Shown: in pieces, positions 1 to 6,668 of the stretch
Layout: each line of letters starts with the position of its first letter
Numbering within the stretch: the first letter of the stretch is position 1
Assembly: GCA_035315685.1 (NCBI GenBank)
Contig: DATFXR010000608.1
Location: forward strand, 1-8,849
Direction: 5' to 3'
Origin: QHWK01 sp035315685
GTDB lineage: Bacteria > Acidobacteriota > Vicinamibacteria > Vicinamibacterales > CAVVIG01
Length of the DNA: 8,849 nt
Notes under the pieces: generated by a model
Seen by the model: the letters and a program-made list of their open reading frames with translations, nothing else
The model's database searches: none
What the model was told of the DNA's origin: nothing
Program-made: the position numbers and the translations under genes

Positions 1-6
1 CCGTCC

Positions 7-21
7 CGCTCAAACCGAGCG
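7..21 (-). terminator. Small hairpin downstream of the TonB-dependent receptor
   Basis: A perfect 5-bp stem (CGCTC / GAGCG) with a 5-nt loop lies 26 nt beyond the receptor stop codon. On the minus strand it is followed by GGACGG rather than a T-run, so it is at best a weak or factor-assisted terminator. A stem this short can arise by chance in GC-rich DNA. Confidence 0.2.
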
Positions 22-47
22 TCTATCGCAGGACGTTCGCGCGCATG

Positions 48-2858
48 TCAGAAGCTGATGCGCGCGCCGAGCTGGAACTGGCGTGGCGGGAAGTACGTCA
101 GCGGCGTGCCGAACGCGGCGTTCGGCGATCCCGCGACCGTCCCATACAGCGTGTTCTCGGTGCGGACGTTCCCGCGGTTGAATAGGTTGAACCCTTCCAC
201 GGTCAGCTGAATCCGCTGACGCGCCGAGGCGAGCGGAAGCGTATAAGTGAAGCGCGCGTCCATCGTCGTGAGGCCCGGCATCATGAACGAGTTTCGGTCG
301 AGACCCGGTGTCCGGCTGTTGAAGAGGCCCGTGGCGTGGACGTCGACGGCCGGCCCGACGAGCGGGTCGAGGCGCAGTCCGGTCCGCGCCGTCAGCACCG
401 CCGAGACCTGCATCGACTTGTTGATGTCGTAGGCGCCGTTCCCGGTAAACGTGACCGTCGGGATGTCGCCGGCCGGACCCCAGTCCTGTTCAGGATGACG
501 CGGATCGGTGACCTGCGTGTTCCAGTTCTCGCCCTGATCGAGCGAGCGCGCGATGGTCGTGTGCAGCTGGAAACGCAGCCCGTGCTTGAAGCGCTGCTGC
601 GCCGACAGCACCAGTCCGACGTACTGGGCTTCGCCCCAGTATTGATACTGGAGAATCTGGCGGAAGCTCGTGTTCGGCCGGGCGAAGCAGCACACTGCGT
701 CAGGCTGGGCCGCATTGGGCCAGACCAGGTTCGTGTCGTTGAGCGTTTCCTTGTGCCACGAGTGTGATCCGACGAAGCTGACGCTCGTCATCAGGCTGTT
801 GTTCACGGCGTGATCGAGCGTGACGATCCCCTGAACCGTTTCCGGCAGCTTCACGTTCGGCGGCACGATGTAGACGTTGCGGACGCCGACCGGCGCGTTC
901 GGCGGCAGCGTCGTGCCAGGAATCGTGTTTGGATAGACGGGCGAGCCCGCCTGGCCGTACATCCAGGTCGCGCTGATTTGCGGCCCGACGAGCTCATTGT
1001 TGTAGTACGTCGGCGTCACCGGGTTTTGCCACAGCCGATCGAAGTACTGACCGACGCCGCCTTTCAGCACGGTCGTTCCCTTCCCCGTCAAGTCATACGC
1101 AACAGAGAGGCGCGGCCCGAGGTTGAACCACGAGTTGCCGTATTCCTGTCCCTCGAAGCCGGTGATGCCGTCGCCGTCCCAGCGCAGGCCGTAGTTGACT
1201 GTCAGACGCTTGTTCACGGCCCACGAATCCTGCGCGAATGCCGAGATGTAGCTGTGATAGCGCACGAGACCGGGTGGCCCGAATGCCTGCGAGTAAGTGG
1301 TGTAGCGGCCGATCAGGAAATTCGGGATCGACGAGAAGGTGTACGAGCCGCTCTGTGGACCCTGATAGCGCAGGTACTCGAAATAGGTCCACATCACGTC
1401 GCCGCCGAACTTGATGCTGTGGTTCGACTTGAACATCGTCGTCGAATAGACGCCCTGGACCGGCCGCGTGAACATGTCGAGCAGGATGTAGCCGCCGCCG
1501 AAGGTGGCGGTGTTGGAAATGTTCACCGACGGCGCAAGATTCGATCGCAAATCTCCCTCGGCCGTCAGCGGCGGACCGCCGACGTTCCGGCGCGTGTTGT
1601 CGAAATTGCGCGGGATGAACCCGACCTTCAGGTCGTGCATGTGGTTGCCGTTGGCGGCAACGCGCGTCCACTCGAACGTCACCGTGTTGTCCGTCGAGAA
1701 CCACTGATTCTTCAGAGACGGCGTGGTGAAGTTTTCGTTGAAATTGCTGATGTCCTCTTTCGTAAAGGCGTAGGAGAGGAGCAGCGTGTTGTTCTGGTTG
1801 ACGACGTGCGTGACCTTGCCCAGGGCGAAAGTGTCGTACAGCCACTGCGGGATCTGTCCCGCGTCCGAGGGCAGCAGGCCGATGATCGCGGCGTTCTGCT
1901 GCGTGATGTTGTTGTTGAACGGAAAATCCTCCTGCGAACGATCGAAGGCGCTGAAGAAGAAGGTCCGATCGTGACGGATCGGACCGCCGAAGCTGCCGCC
2001 GTACTGCTGCTTCGTGTACTGCGCCTTGGGCAGCCCCTGTTGGGCCGACAGAAAGTCCTGGGAGTTCAGCGCGGTGTCGCGGAAGTAGCCGTACCCGGAT
2101 CCTGTGACGTGGTTGCCGCCCGACTTGGTGACGGCGCTCACGATCCCGCCGATCGAGCGGCCGTACTCGGCGGCGCCGCCGATGGCCGCGACCTGGTACT
2201 CGGCGAGCGAATCGAGGCTGTACTTGATCTTGGGGAATGTGAATGACTCGTCGGTGTTCCAGAAACCGTCGACGAGCAGCGCGCCTTCCTTGTCGCGCGC
2301 GCCGGCGACCTTGAGCCCGATGCCCTGCCCCGCCGTGCGGACGTCATAGTTGACGCCAGGCGTCAGCAGCGCGTAGTTCAGATAGTTGCGATCGACGGTC
2401 GGCAGGTTCTGCAACTGATCGTGCTGAATGACGCCGCGCAGATCGGTTTTGGCGCTCTCGATGAGCGGCGTTTCTCCGGTCACGGTCATCGTTTCTTCGA
2501 GCGTCGACACCTTCAGCGTGATATTCAAGTCCCCGGCAGCCCCGACGTTCAGGTTCAGATCGTTTTGAATGAACTTGGCAAAGCCCTGCAGCTCGGCAGA
2601 CGCCGTGTAGGTGCCGGGGGCGAGGCCGGCAAATCGATACAGGCCGTTCTCGTTCGTCACCGCCGTGCGCTCGTGATTGGTGGCGCGGTCGGTCAGCGTG
2701 ACGGTCACGCCGGGCAGCACGCCGCCGGTCGTGTCCGACACGATCCCCGACAGCGTCGCGGTCGTGGTTCCACCCTGTGCCGCCGCGAGGGAGCGCATCA
2801 GCAACGACAGCGCGAACACCACGACCGTCGCGCGTCGGAAACAGGATCGCTCACTCAT
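48..2858 (-). CDS. Oar-like TonB-dependent outer-membrane receptor with carboxypeptidase-regulatory-like domain
   Basis: This 936-aa protein is predicted to be an outer-membrane beta-barrel importing a large or scarce substrate with TonB energy. Residues 1-28 form a signal peptide (basic start, then VVVFALSLL, cleavage near AAAQ). Residues about 33-115 are a carboxypeptidase-regulatory-like beta-sandwich with the typical VLPGVTVTLT and GLYRFAGLAPGTYT. A TonB-box-like stretch, EETMTVTGETPLI, is at 121-133. The plug follows to about 245 (LLVDG, GGIVSAVTKSGGN), then the barrel, which opens with GGSFGGPIRHDRTFFFSAF. The protein ends in an aromatic residue (ARISF), as barrel proteins recognised by the BAM assembly machinery do. 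The ATG at 2858 is chosen because GGAGG lies 7 nt upstream and a signal peptide follows at once. The reading frame stays open 358 codons further upstream, but that part is antisense to the neighbouring hydrolase and lacks domains. Substrate is unknown; the divergent exported hydrolases suggest a shared nutrient. Confidence 0.93.
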   Translation of the reverse strand: MSERSCFRRATVVVFALSLLMRSLAAAQGGTTTATLSGIVSDTTGGVLPGVTVTLTDRATNHERTAVTNENGLYRFAGLAPGTYTASAELQGFAKFIQNDLNLNVGAAGDLNITLKVSTLEETMTVTGETPLIESAKTDLRGVIQHDQLQNLPTVDRNYLNYALLTPGVNYDVRTAGQGIGLKVAGARDKEGALLVDGFWNTDESFTFPKIKYSLDSLAEYQVAAIGGAAEYGRSIGGIVSAVTKSGGNHVTGSGYGYFRDTALNSQDFLSAQQGLPKAQYTKQQYGGSFGGPIRHDRTFFFSAFDRSQEDFPFNNNITQQNAAIIGLLPSDAGQIPQWLYDTFALGKVTHVVNQNNTLLLSYAFTKEDISNFNENFTTPSLKNQWFSTDNTVTFEWTRVAANGNHMHDLKVGFIPRNFDNTRRNVGGPPLTAEGDLRSNLAPSVNISNTATFGGGYILLDMFTRPVQGVYSTTMFKSNHSIKFGGDVMWTYFEYLRYQGPQSGSYTFSSIPNFLIGRYTTYSQAFGPPGLVRYHSYISAFAQDSWAVNKRLTVNYGLRWDGDGITGFEGQEYGNSWFNLGPRLSVAYDLTGKGTTVLKGGVGQYFDRLWQNPVTPTYYNNELVGPQISATWMYGQAGSPVYPNTIPGTTLPPNAPVGVRNVYIVPPNVKLPETVQGIVTLDHAVNNSLMTSVSFVGSHSWHKETLNDTNLVWPNAAQPDAVCCFARPNTSFRQILQYQYWGEAQYVGLVLSAQQRFKHGLRFQLHTTIARSLDQGENWNTQVTDPRHPEQDWGPAGDIPTVTFTGNGAYDINKSMQVSAVLTARTGLRLDPLVGPAVDVHATGLFNSRTPGLDRNSFMMPGLTTMDARFTYTLPLASARQRIQLTVEGFNLFNRGNVRTENTLYGTVAGSPNAAFGTPLTYFPPRQFQLGARISF

Positions 2859-2945
2859 GACCTGGCCTCCCACGAGAAGAGAGAACCGCTGGTATGTAAG
2901 AAAAAAAGACACGCGAGTATAAATCAAACGTTTATCCTCTGACCC
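2859..2945. promoter_or_regulatory. Divergent promoter region between receptor and hydrolase genes
   Basis: This is the only spacer separating the minus-strand receptor from the plus-strand hydrolase, so promoters for both should lie here. It is visibly AT-richer than its surroundings, with an A-run at 2901-2907. AGTATAAA at 2916-2923 offers a -10-like TATAAA for the plus strand (2918-2923) and TATACT for the minus strand (2921-2916), so the two could compete. AAACGTTT at 2926-2933 is a perfect 8-bp palindrome beside it and a possible small operator. No convincing -35 box is visible in either direction. The receptor has a good GGAGG Shine-Dalgarno (complement of 2866-2870). The hydrolase has no recognisable one. 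Confidence 0.4.
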
Positions 2946-3992
2946 ATGTTGCGCAGCCGTCTGACGGCTTTTTTGATAATTGCCGGCCTCGCCGCGACTT
3001 CGTCGCCCGGCTGGGCCGCGCCCTGCATCGACGCGACCTCGTCCTCCACCGAATGGATCACGCTCGAAGGATCGGCCCGGACGCTCATCTACCGCACCGA
3101 CGCGCTGGAAACCAAAAACGACAGCATCACGCGCGTATTCGTGATGGTCCACGGCGCCGGATGCGACGCCGATCATTACTTCACGACGGCGGTTGCGGCG
3201 GCGTTCCTCGGTCACGCGCTCGAGGACACGATCGTCATTGCACCGCGCCTCGCCGCCAACAACAGCGGCTGCAAAGACGAGCTCGCCCCGAACGAGACGA
3301 ACTGGCCCTGCAACGGGAACAGCTGGCGATCGGGCGGCGTCGCGACGAACGCCGCCGGCATGACGTCGTTCGACGTGATGGATACGATCCTGCGCCGCCT
3401 GGCCCGAAAGGACGTGTTCCCGAATCTGAAAACGATCGTGGTCGCCGGGCATTCCGCGGGCGGGCAGTACGTGACCCGCTACGAAATGGCGAACAACGTC
3501 CACGACTCGCTCAAAGTGCCGGTCAACTACGTTGTCGCCAATCCGTCCACGTACGAGCATGTCGATCCGAGCCCGCCGGCGCTCGACACCGGCAACGTGT
3601 GCGTGAGCTGCGCGAGCGCGAGGGCGGGCGACGTGCGCCCTTACGCCGACGCGCACGATTGCACCACGTATGACGACTGGCCGTACGGTCTCAAGAAGCG
3701 GGCCGGCTGCACCGAATCGATCGGCGACGATCAGCTCAAGAAGCAGTTGGCGGCGCGTCCGACGACCTATCTGCGCGAGATCGACATCCTTCCGCTTGGC
3801 GGCTTCGACTCGTCGTGTCCGGCGATGGCACAGGGGCCGACCCGCCGCGCGCGCGGCGAAGCGTTCGCCAAATACGTCAACGAGAAATACGGCGCGCAGC
3901 ACACGGTGAACATCGTCTCGTTGTGCGGCCACAACGCGCGGTGCATGTTCACGGCGGACTCGACGCTGTCGGTGATTTTCCCCAAACCCTGA
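2946..3992 (+). CDS. Exported cysteine-rich alpha/beta hydrolase (serine esterase/amidase-like)
   Basis: This 348-aa protein is predicted to be a secreted or periplasmic serine hydrolase acting on an ester, amide or similar bond. Residues 1-25 are a clear signal peptide (TAFLIIAGLAATSSPGWAAP). The alpha/beta-hydrolase core begins with VFVMVHGAG (64-72), whose HGAG is an oxyanion-loop motif. The nucleophile elbow is GHSAGG with Ser170. The acid is probably Asp280 (YLREID), though Asp288 is possible, and the histidine is His329 in CGHNARC. The stretch CPAMAQGPTRRARG (291-304) matches a conserved block I recall from uncharacterised alpha/beta hydrolases. The mature part has eleven cysteines, suggesting disulfides and an oxidising location. 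ATG 2946 is the furthest upstream start, since a TGA lies in frame at 2940. No Shine-Dalgarno is evident. The amidohydrolase gene follows after 23 bp, so co-transcription is likely. Substrate is unknown. Confidence 0.88.
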   Translation: MLRSRLTAFLIIAGLAATSSPGWAAPCIDATSSSTEWITLEGSARTLIYRTDALETKNDSITRVFVMVHGAGCDADHYFTTAVAAAFLGHALEDTIVIAPRLAANNSGCKDELAPNETNWPCNGNSWRSGGVATNAAGMTSFDVMDTILRRLARKDVFPNLKTIVVAGHSAGGQYVTRYEMANNVHDSLKVPVNYVVANPSTYEHVDPSPPALDTGNVCVSCASARAGDVRPYADAHDCTTYDDWPYGLKKRAGCTESIGDDQLKKQLAARPTTYLREIDILPLGGFDSSCPAMAQGPTRRARGEAFAKYVNEKYGAQHTVNIVSLCGHNARCMFTADSTLSVIFPKP

Positions 3993-4015
3993 GTCTTTCA
4001 GATCGGAGCGCGCTC

Positions 4016-5425
4016 ATGCTGAAGCGATCTTTTCATCTCGTCGCGCTCGCCGTCCCCGTCCTGCTCGGATCGATGCCGGCGCCGGTCGTGCGCGCTCAGG
4101 CACCGCGCCATCTCGCGCTCGTCGGCGGCATGCTTCTCGACGGCTACGAGACGCCGCCCATCCACCACGCCGCGGTGGTGATCGAGGGCAACAAGATCGT
4201 CGCCGTCGGGCCGGCAACCGAGGTGAAGATTCCCGCCGACGCGACCGTCATCGACACGAGCGGCCGGACGATGATGCCCGGGATGATGGAGACGCACGCG
4301 CACTTGGCGATCCTCGGCCACGGCGAATACGGCCGCTGGTTCGCGTGGCTCGCGGCGCACAAGGCGCAGTTCCCGCCCGAGCGCGTGTTCGAAATCTCGG
4401 CGAAGCAGCTGCTGATGGCCGGGATCACGGCCGCGATCGACCTCGGCGGCTCCATGGCGCCAAGCCTCGCTGTCCGCGACCGCATCGCGCGTGGCGAGAT
4501 CCCCGGACCGCGAATGCAGGTGGCCGGGCCGCCGATCAACCATCACGCCGGCCCCTCCGGCAACCCGGACCAATTGCTCGGCCCCGGCATCGGCATCACG
4601 ACGCCCGCCGAAGCGGCGGCGGCGGTCGAAGATCACATCAAGCAGGGCGTCGACGTGATCAAATGCCAGACGCCTTTGAGCTTCGACGAGTACAAGGCGA
4701 TCGTCGAGGCGGCGCACAAACACAACGTCACAGTTCACGCGCACCTCTACACCGAGCGGGAGCTCGCGGATGCGTTTCACGCCGGCATTGACGTGCTGCA
4801 GCACGTCGGATCGGCCGGCGTGCCGTTGTACAGCCCGGCCCTCATCAAAGAGATCGTCGACGCGGGACGGCCGGTCGTGCCGACGGCGGCGCATCGCGTC
4901 TACGTGTGGCCGGCGACGCTCGATTTTCCGGAGCGGCTGCAGAGTCCGCAGCTCAAGAAGGACTTCCCTCCAGAGATCTACGCAGAGGTGCAGGACTCGC
5001 TGAAGGATTACCGCTGGCTGCGCTACTTCGCCACGACCGATCGGCAGATGTTCTTCGGCGACGAGGACATGAAGCAGTGGATCACGAGCGGCGCCGTGGT
5101 CGGCATGGGCACCGACTCGGGAACGCCGATGAATTTCCACATCGACGCGCTGTGGCGCGAGGCCAAGGCATTCGTCGATCACGGCATGTCGCCGATACGC
5201 GTCATCTCGGCGCTAACGCGCATCAACGCGCGGATTTACGGCAAGCCGAACGAGCTCGGCACGATCGAACCCGGCAAGCTCGCCGACATCATCGTCGTCG
5301 ACGGCAACCCGCTGTTCGACATCGTCGCGCTGTCGCACGTCGAGACGGTCGTGAAGGACGGCGTCGTGTGGAAGAAGGACGGCGCTCCGGTCGAACCGCC
5401 GAAAATGCGACGATCGAGCCAATGA
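4016..5425 (+). CDS. Exported metal-dependent amidohydrolase (imidazolonepropionase/prolidase-like)
   Basis: This 469-aa TIM-barrel hydrolase of the amidohydrolase superfamily should use one or two divalent metals to split a cyclic amide, dipeptide or related C-N bond. Residues 1-28 are a signal peptide ending VVRAQ, so it acts outside the cytoplasm. The N-terminal beta-sandwich carries GGMLLDGYE and VVIEGNKIVAVG. Metal ligands seen in order are the HxH pair His94/His96 (METHAHL), a candidate carboxylated Lys216 (VDVIKCQ), His241 (VTVHAHLY), His263 (LQHVGSAG) and Asp367 (GMGTDSGTP). The tail LGTIEPGKLADIIVVDGNPL (414-433) is the usual return of the chain to the beta-sandwich. ATG 4016 has GGAG 7 nt upstream and starts the signal peptide. 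An in-frame ATG at 3815 lies inside the preceding gene and is rejected. Length and motifs are complete. The class is sure; the substrate is not. Probably one operon with the upstream hydrolase. Confidence 0.92.
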   Translation: MLKRSFHLVALAVPVLLGSMPAPVVRAQAPRHLALVGGMLLDGYETPPIHHAAVVIEGNKIVAVGPATEVKIPADATVIDTSGRTMMPGMMETHAHLAILGHGEYGRWFAWLAAHKAQFPPERVFEISAKQLLMAGITAAIDLGGSMAPSLAVRDRIARGEIPGPRMQVAGPPINHHAGPSGNPDQLLGPGIGITTPAEAAAAVEDHIKQGVDVIKCQTPLSFDEYKAIVEAAHKHNVTVHAHLYTERELADAFHAGIDVLQHVGSAGVPLYSPALIKEIVDAGRPVVPTAAHRVYVWPATLDFPERLQSPQLKKDFPPEIYAEVQDSLKDYRWLRYFATTDRQMFFGDEDMKQWITSGAVVGMGTDSGTPMNFHIDALWREAKAFVDHGMSPIRVISALTRINARIYGKPNELGTIEPGKLADIIVVDGNPLFDIVALSHVETVVKDGVVWKKDGAPVEPPKMRRSSQ

Positions 5426-5493
5426 GGCAGGTGATTCTCGCCAAAACTGCTCCGAGTTGAATTTCGCGCCAACGCCAGCCACCACGATCACCC

Positions 5494-6517
5494 ACGCTGG
5501 AACTGCTGATCGTGGTCGTCCGGGCGCTCACGTTGACGCTCCGCGGCCATCGGGAACTGGTCCTGGAAAACCTCGCGGTTGCGGCAACAGCTGGCAGCCT
5601 ACCACCGAACCACGCGATGCCGCCTCCGGGCACGCGACCGACTTTTTGGATCACCCTCACCCGAAGTTGGCGGAACTGGCGCACCGCGTTGATTGTCGTG
5701 CAGCCGGACACGGTTATCCGATGGCATCGCGACTGGCTGCGCCGCCGCTGGACACGACGCTCCCAAGCGCGAAACCACGGCCGTCCGCCCATTGACCCGC
5801 AAGTTCGCGCGCTCGTTCGCGAGATGGCGACTGCGAACCCCTTGCGGGGCGCGCCGCGGATTCACGGCGAACTGCGCACGCTCGGTGTCCACGTCTCAGA
5901 GCGCACCGTTTCACGACTACTCGAACCGCACACGCGCCCGGCGCCACAGACCTGGAAGACATTTCTCACGAATCATCTTCTATCGGCTGCGTCGATGGAT
6001 TTCTTGACGGTGCCGACACTCACCGGTCGCGTCCTCTTCGTCGTGATCGTGTTGTCGCATGTCCGTCGCCGCATCGTGCATTTCAACATTACAGAGCATC
6101 CAACCGCCGTGGACCGCCCAGCAAGTCGTCGACGCATTCCCCGACAACACCGCTCCCAAGTGGTTACACCGCGATCGCGACAGCGTCTACGGCGAGAGCG
6201 TCCGGCACCGAGTGGCGAGTATGGGTATCGCTGAAGTGGTCTCACCACCGGCGAGTCCGTGGCAGAATCCGTATGCGGAACGCGTGATAGGTTCAATCCG
6301 TCGCGAATGCCTCGATCACGTCATCGTCCTCAATCGGGCGCACCTCCGACGCCTCCTCACGATCTACAGCCGGTACTATCATCGGAGCCGCACGCATTTG
6401 GGACTCGGGAAGGATGCGCCAGATAGCCGGCCGGTCTCGGTCATGTCCACTTTCTCGATCATCGCGATTCCGGAAGTCGGCGGCCTTCAGCATCGCCACG
6501 AACGGCAGGCCGCGTAG
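5494..6517 (+). pseudogene. Decayed IS transposase, integrase-core DDE type (three indels)
   Basis: This is a remnant of a transposase with a helix-turn-helix region and an rve/integrase catalytic core, probably of the IS3/IS481 broad group. Catalytic residues remain at codons 5998 (Asp, in SMDFLTVPT), 6173 (Asp, in HRDRDSVYG) and 6278 (Glu, in NPYAERVIGS), with 34 residues between the last two. The C-terminus (VGGLQHRHERQAA) matches the family ending I recall. The frame breaks three times: one extra base near 5576-5578, after which LRQQLAAYHR reads in the next frame; one T missing from the run at 5643-5647, restoring FWITLTRSW; and two bases missing near 6108-6112, between TEHPTAV and WTAQQVV. 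Correcting all three gives exactly 342 codons from 5494 to the TAG at 6515. Codon 5494 is ACG, a possible ruined ATG; a GTG at 5512 is the first usable start. No terminal inverted repeats or target duplication could be recognised, so the ends of the element are undefined. Confidence 0.85.
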
Positions 6518-6550
6518 GCGCCAGACGTGCCGACCTGTAGGTACTCAATG

Positions 6551-6580
6551 GTGCGGCGTCAGCAGCGCTCCGCACGCCGC
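6551..6580. repeat. Mutually exclusive hairpin arms downstream of the IS transposase
   Basis: GTGCGG (6551-6556) pairs perfectly with CCGCAC (6570-6575), and the overlapping GCGGCGT (6553-6559) pairs perfectly with ACGCCGC (6574-6580). The two stems exclude each other. They lie 34 nt after the transposase stop, in the convergent gap before the hydro-lyase gene. They may be part of the IS end or a weak terminator; no T-run follows. Confidence 0.3.
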
Positions 6581-6642
6581 TTGTGGGGCGTCCATCGAGA
6601 GATCGCTCAGTTCGAACGCCGTGTCCCTCTAACATGATCCGA

Positions 6643-6664
6643 CTGAACCTGCTTGACAGGTCAG
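6643..6664 (-). terminator. Hairpin directly after the fused hydro-lyase stop codon
   Basis: ACCTG (6647-6651) and CAGGT (6657-6661) form a perfect stem with a 5-nt loop. CTG (6643-6645) and CAG (6662-6664) extend it past one bulged A. It starts 5 nt beyond the stop codon of the minus-strand gene, where a transcription end would be expected. No T-run follows on that strand, so intrinsic termination is not certain. Confidence 0.3.
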
Positions 6665-6668
6665 CCGG

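Noticed and set aside
810..2246. 478-aa open frame on the plus strand, antisense to the receptor
   Set aside because: It has arginine- and valine-rich low-complexity composition and no recognisable domain, and it sits wholly inside a well-supported gene.
2859..3932. 358-codon in-frame upstream extension of the TonB-dependent receptor
   Set aside because: It lies antisense to the complete alpha/beta hydrolase gene, is rich in Arg/Ala/Val without any domain, and would bury the signal peptide. The ATG at 2858 has a good Shine-Dalgarno. The open frame is a by-product of high GC.
3815..4015. Upstream ATG adding 67 residues to the amidohydrolase
   Set aside because: It lies inside the preceding hydrolase gene, has no domain, and would place a signal peptide internally. 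ATG 4016 has GGAG at the right distance.
3998..5182. 394-aa open frame on the minus strand, antisense to the amidohydrolase
   Set aside because: Its composition is typical of a shadow frame (Arg/His/Asp/Val-rich), while the opposite strand has all amidohydrolase metal motifs.
6100..6115. Programmed ribosomal frameshifting as an explanation for the split transposase
   Set aside because: Known IS3-type frameshifting is a -1 event between a small upstream frame and the catalytic frame. Here the break falls inside the catalytic core, needs a two-base correction, and two further indels exist upstream.
5426..6668. Terminal inverted repeats and target-site duplication of the IS element
   Set aside because: Comparing the left flank with the reverse complement of the right flank gave only a six-base match (GCAGGT), which is not above chance. 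The ends were left undefined.
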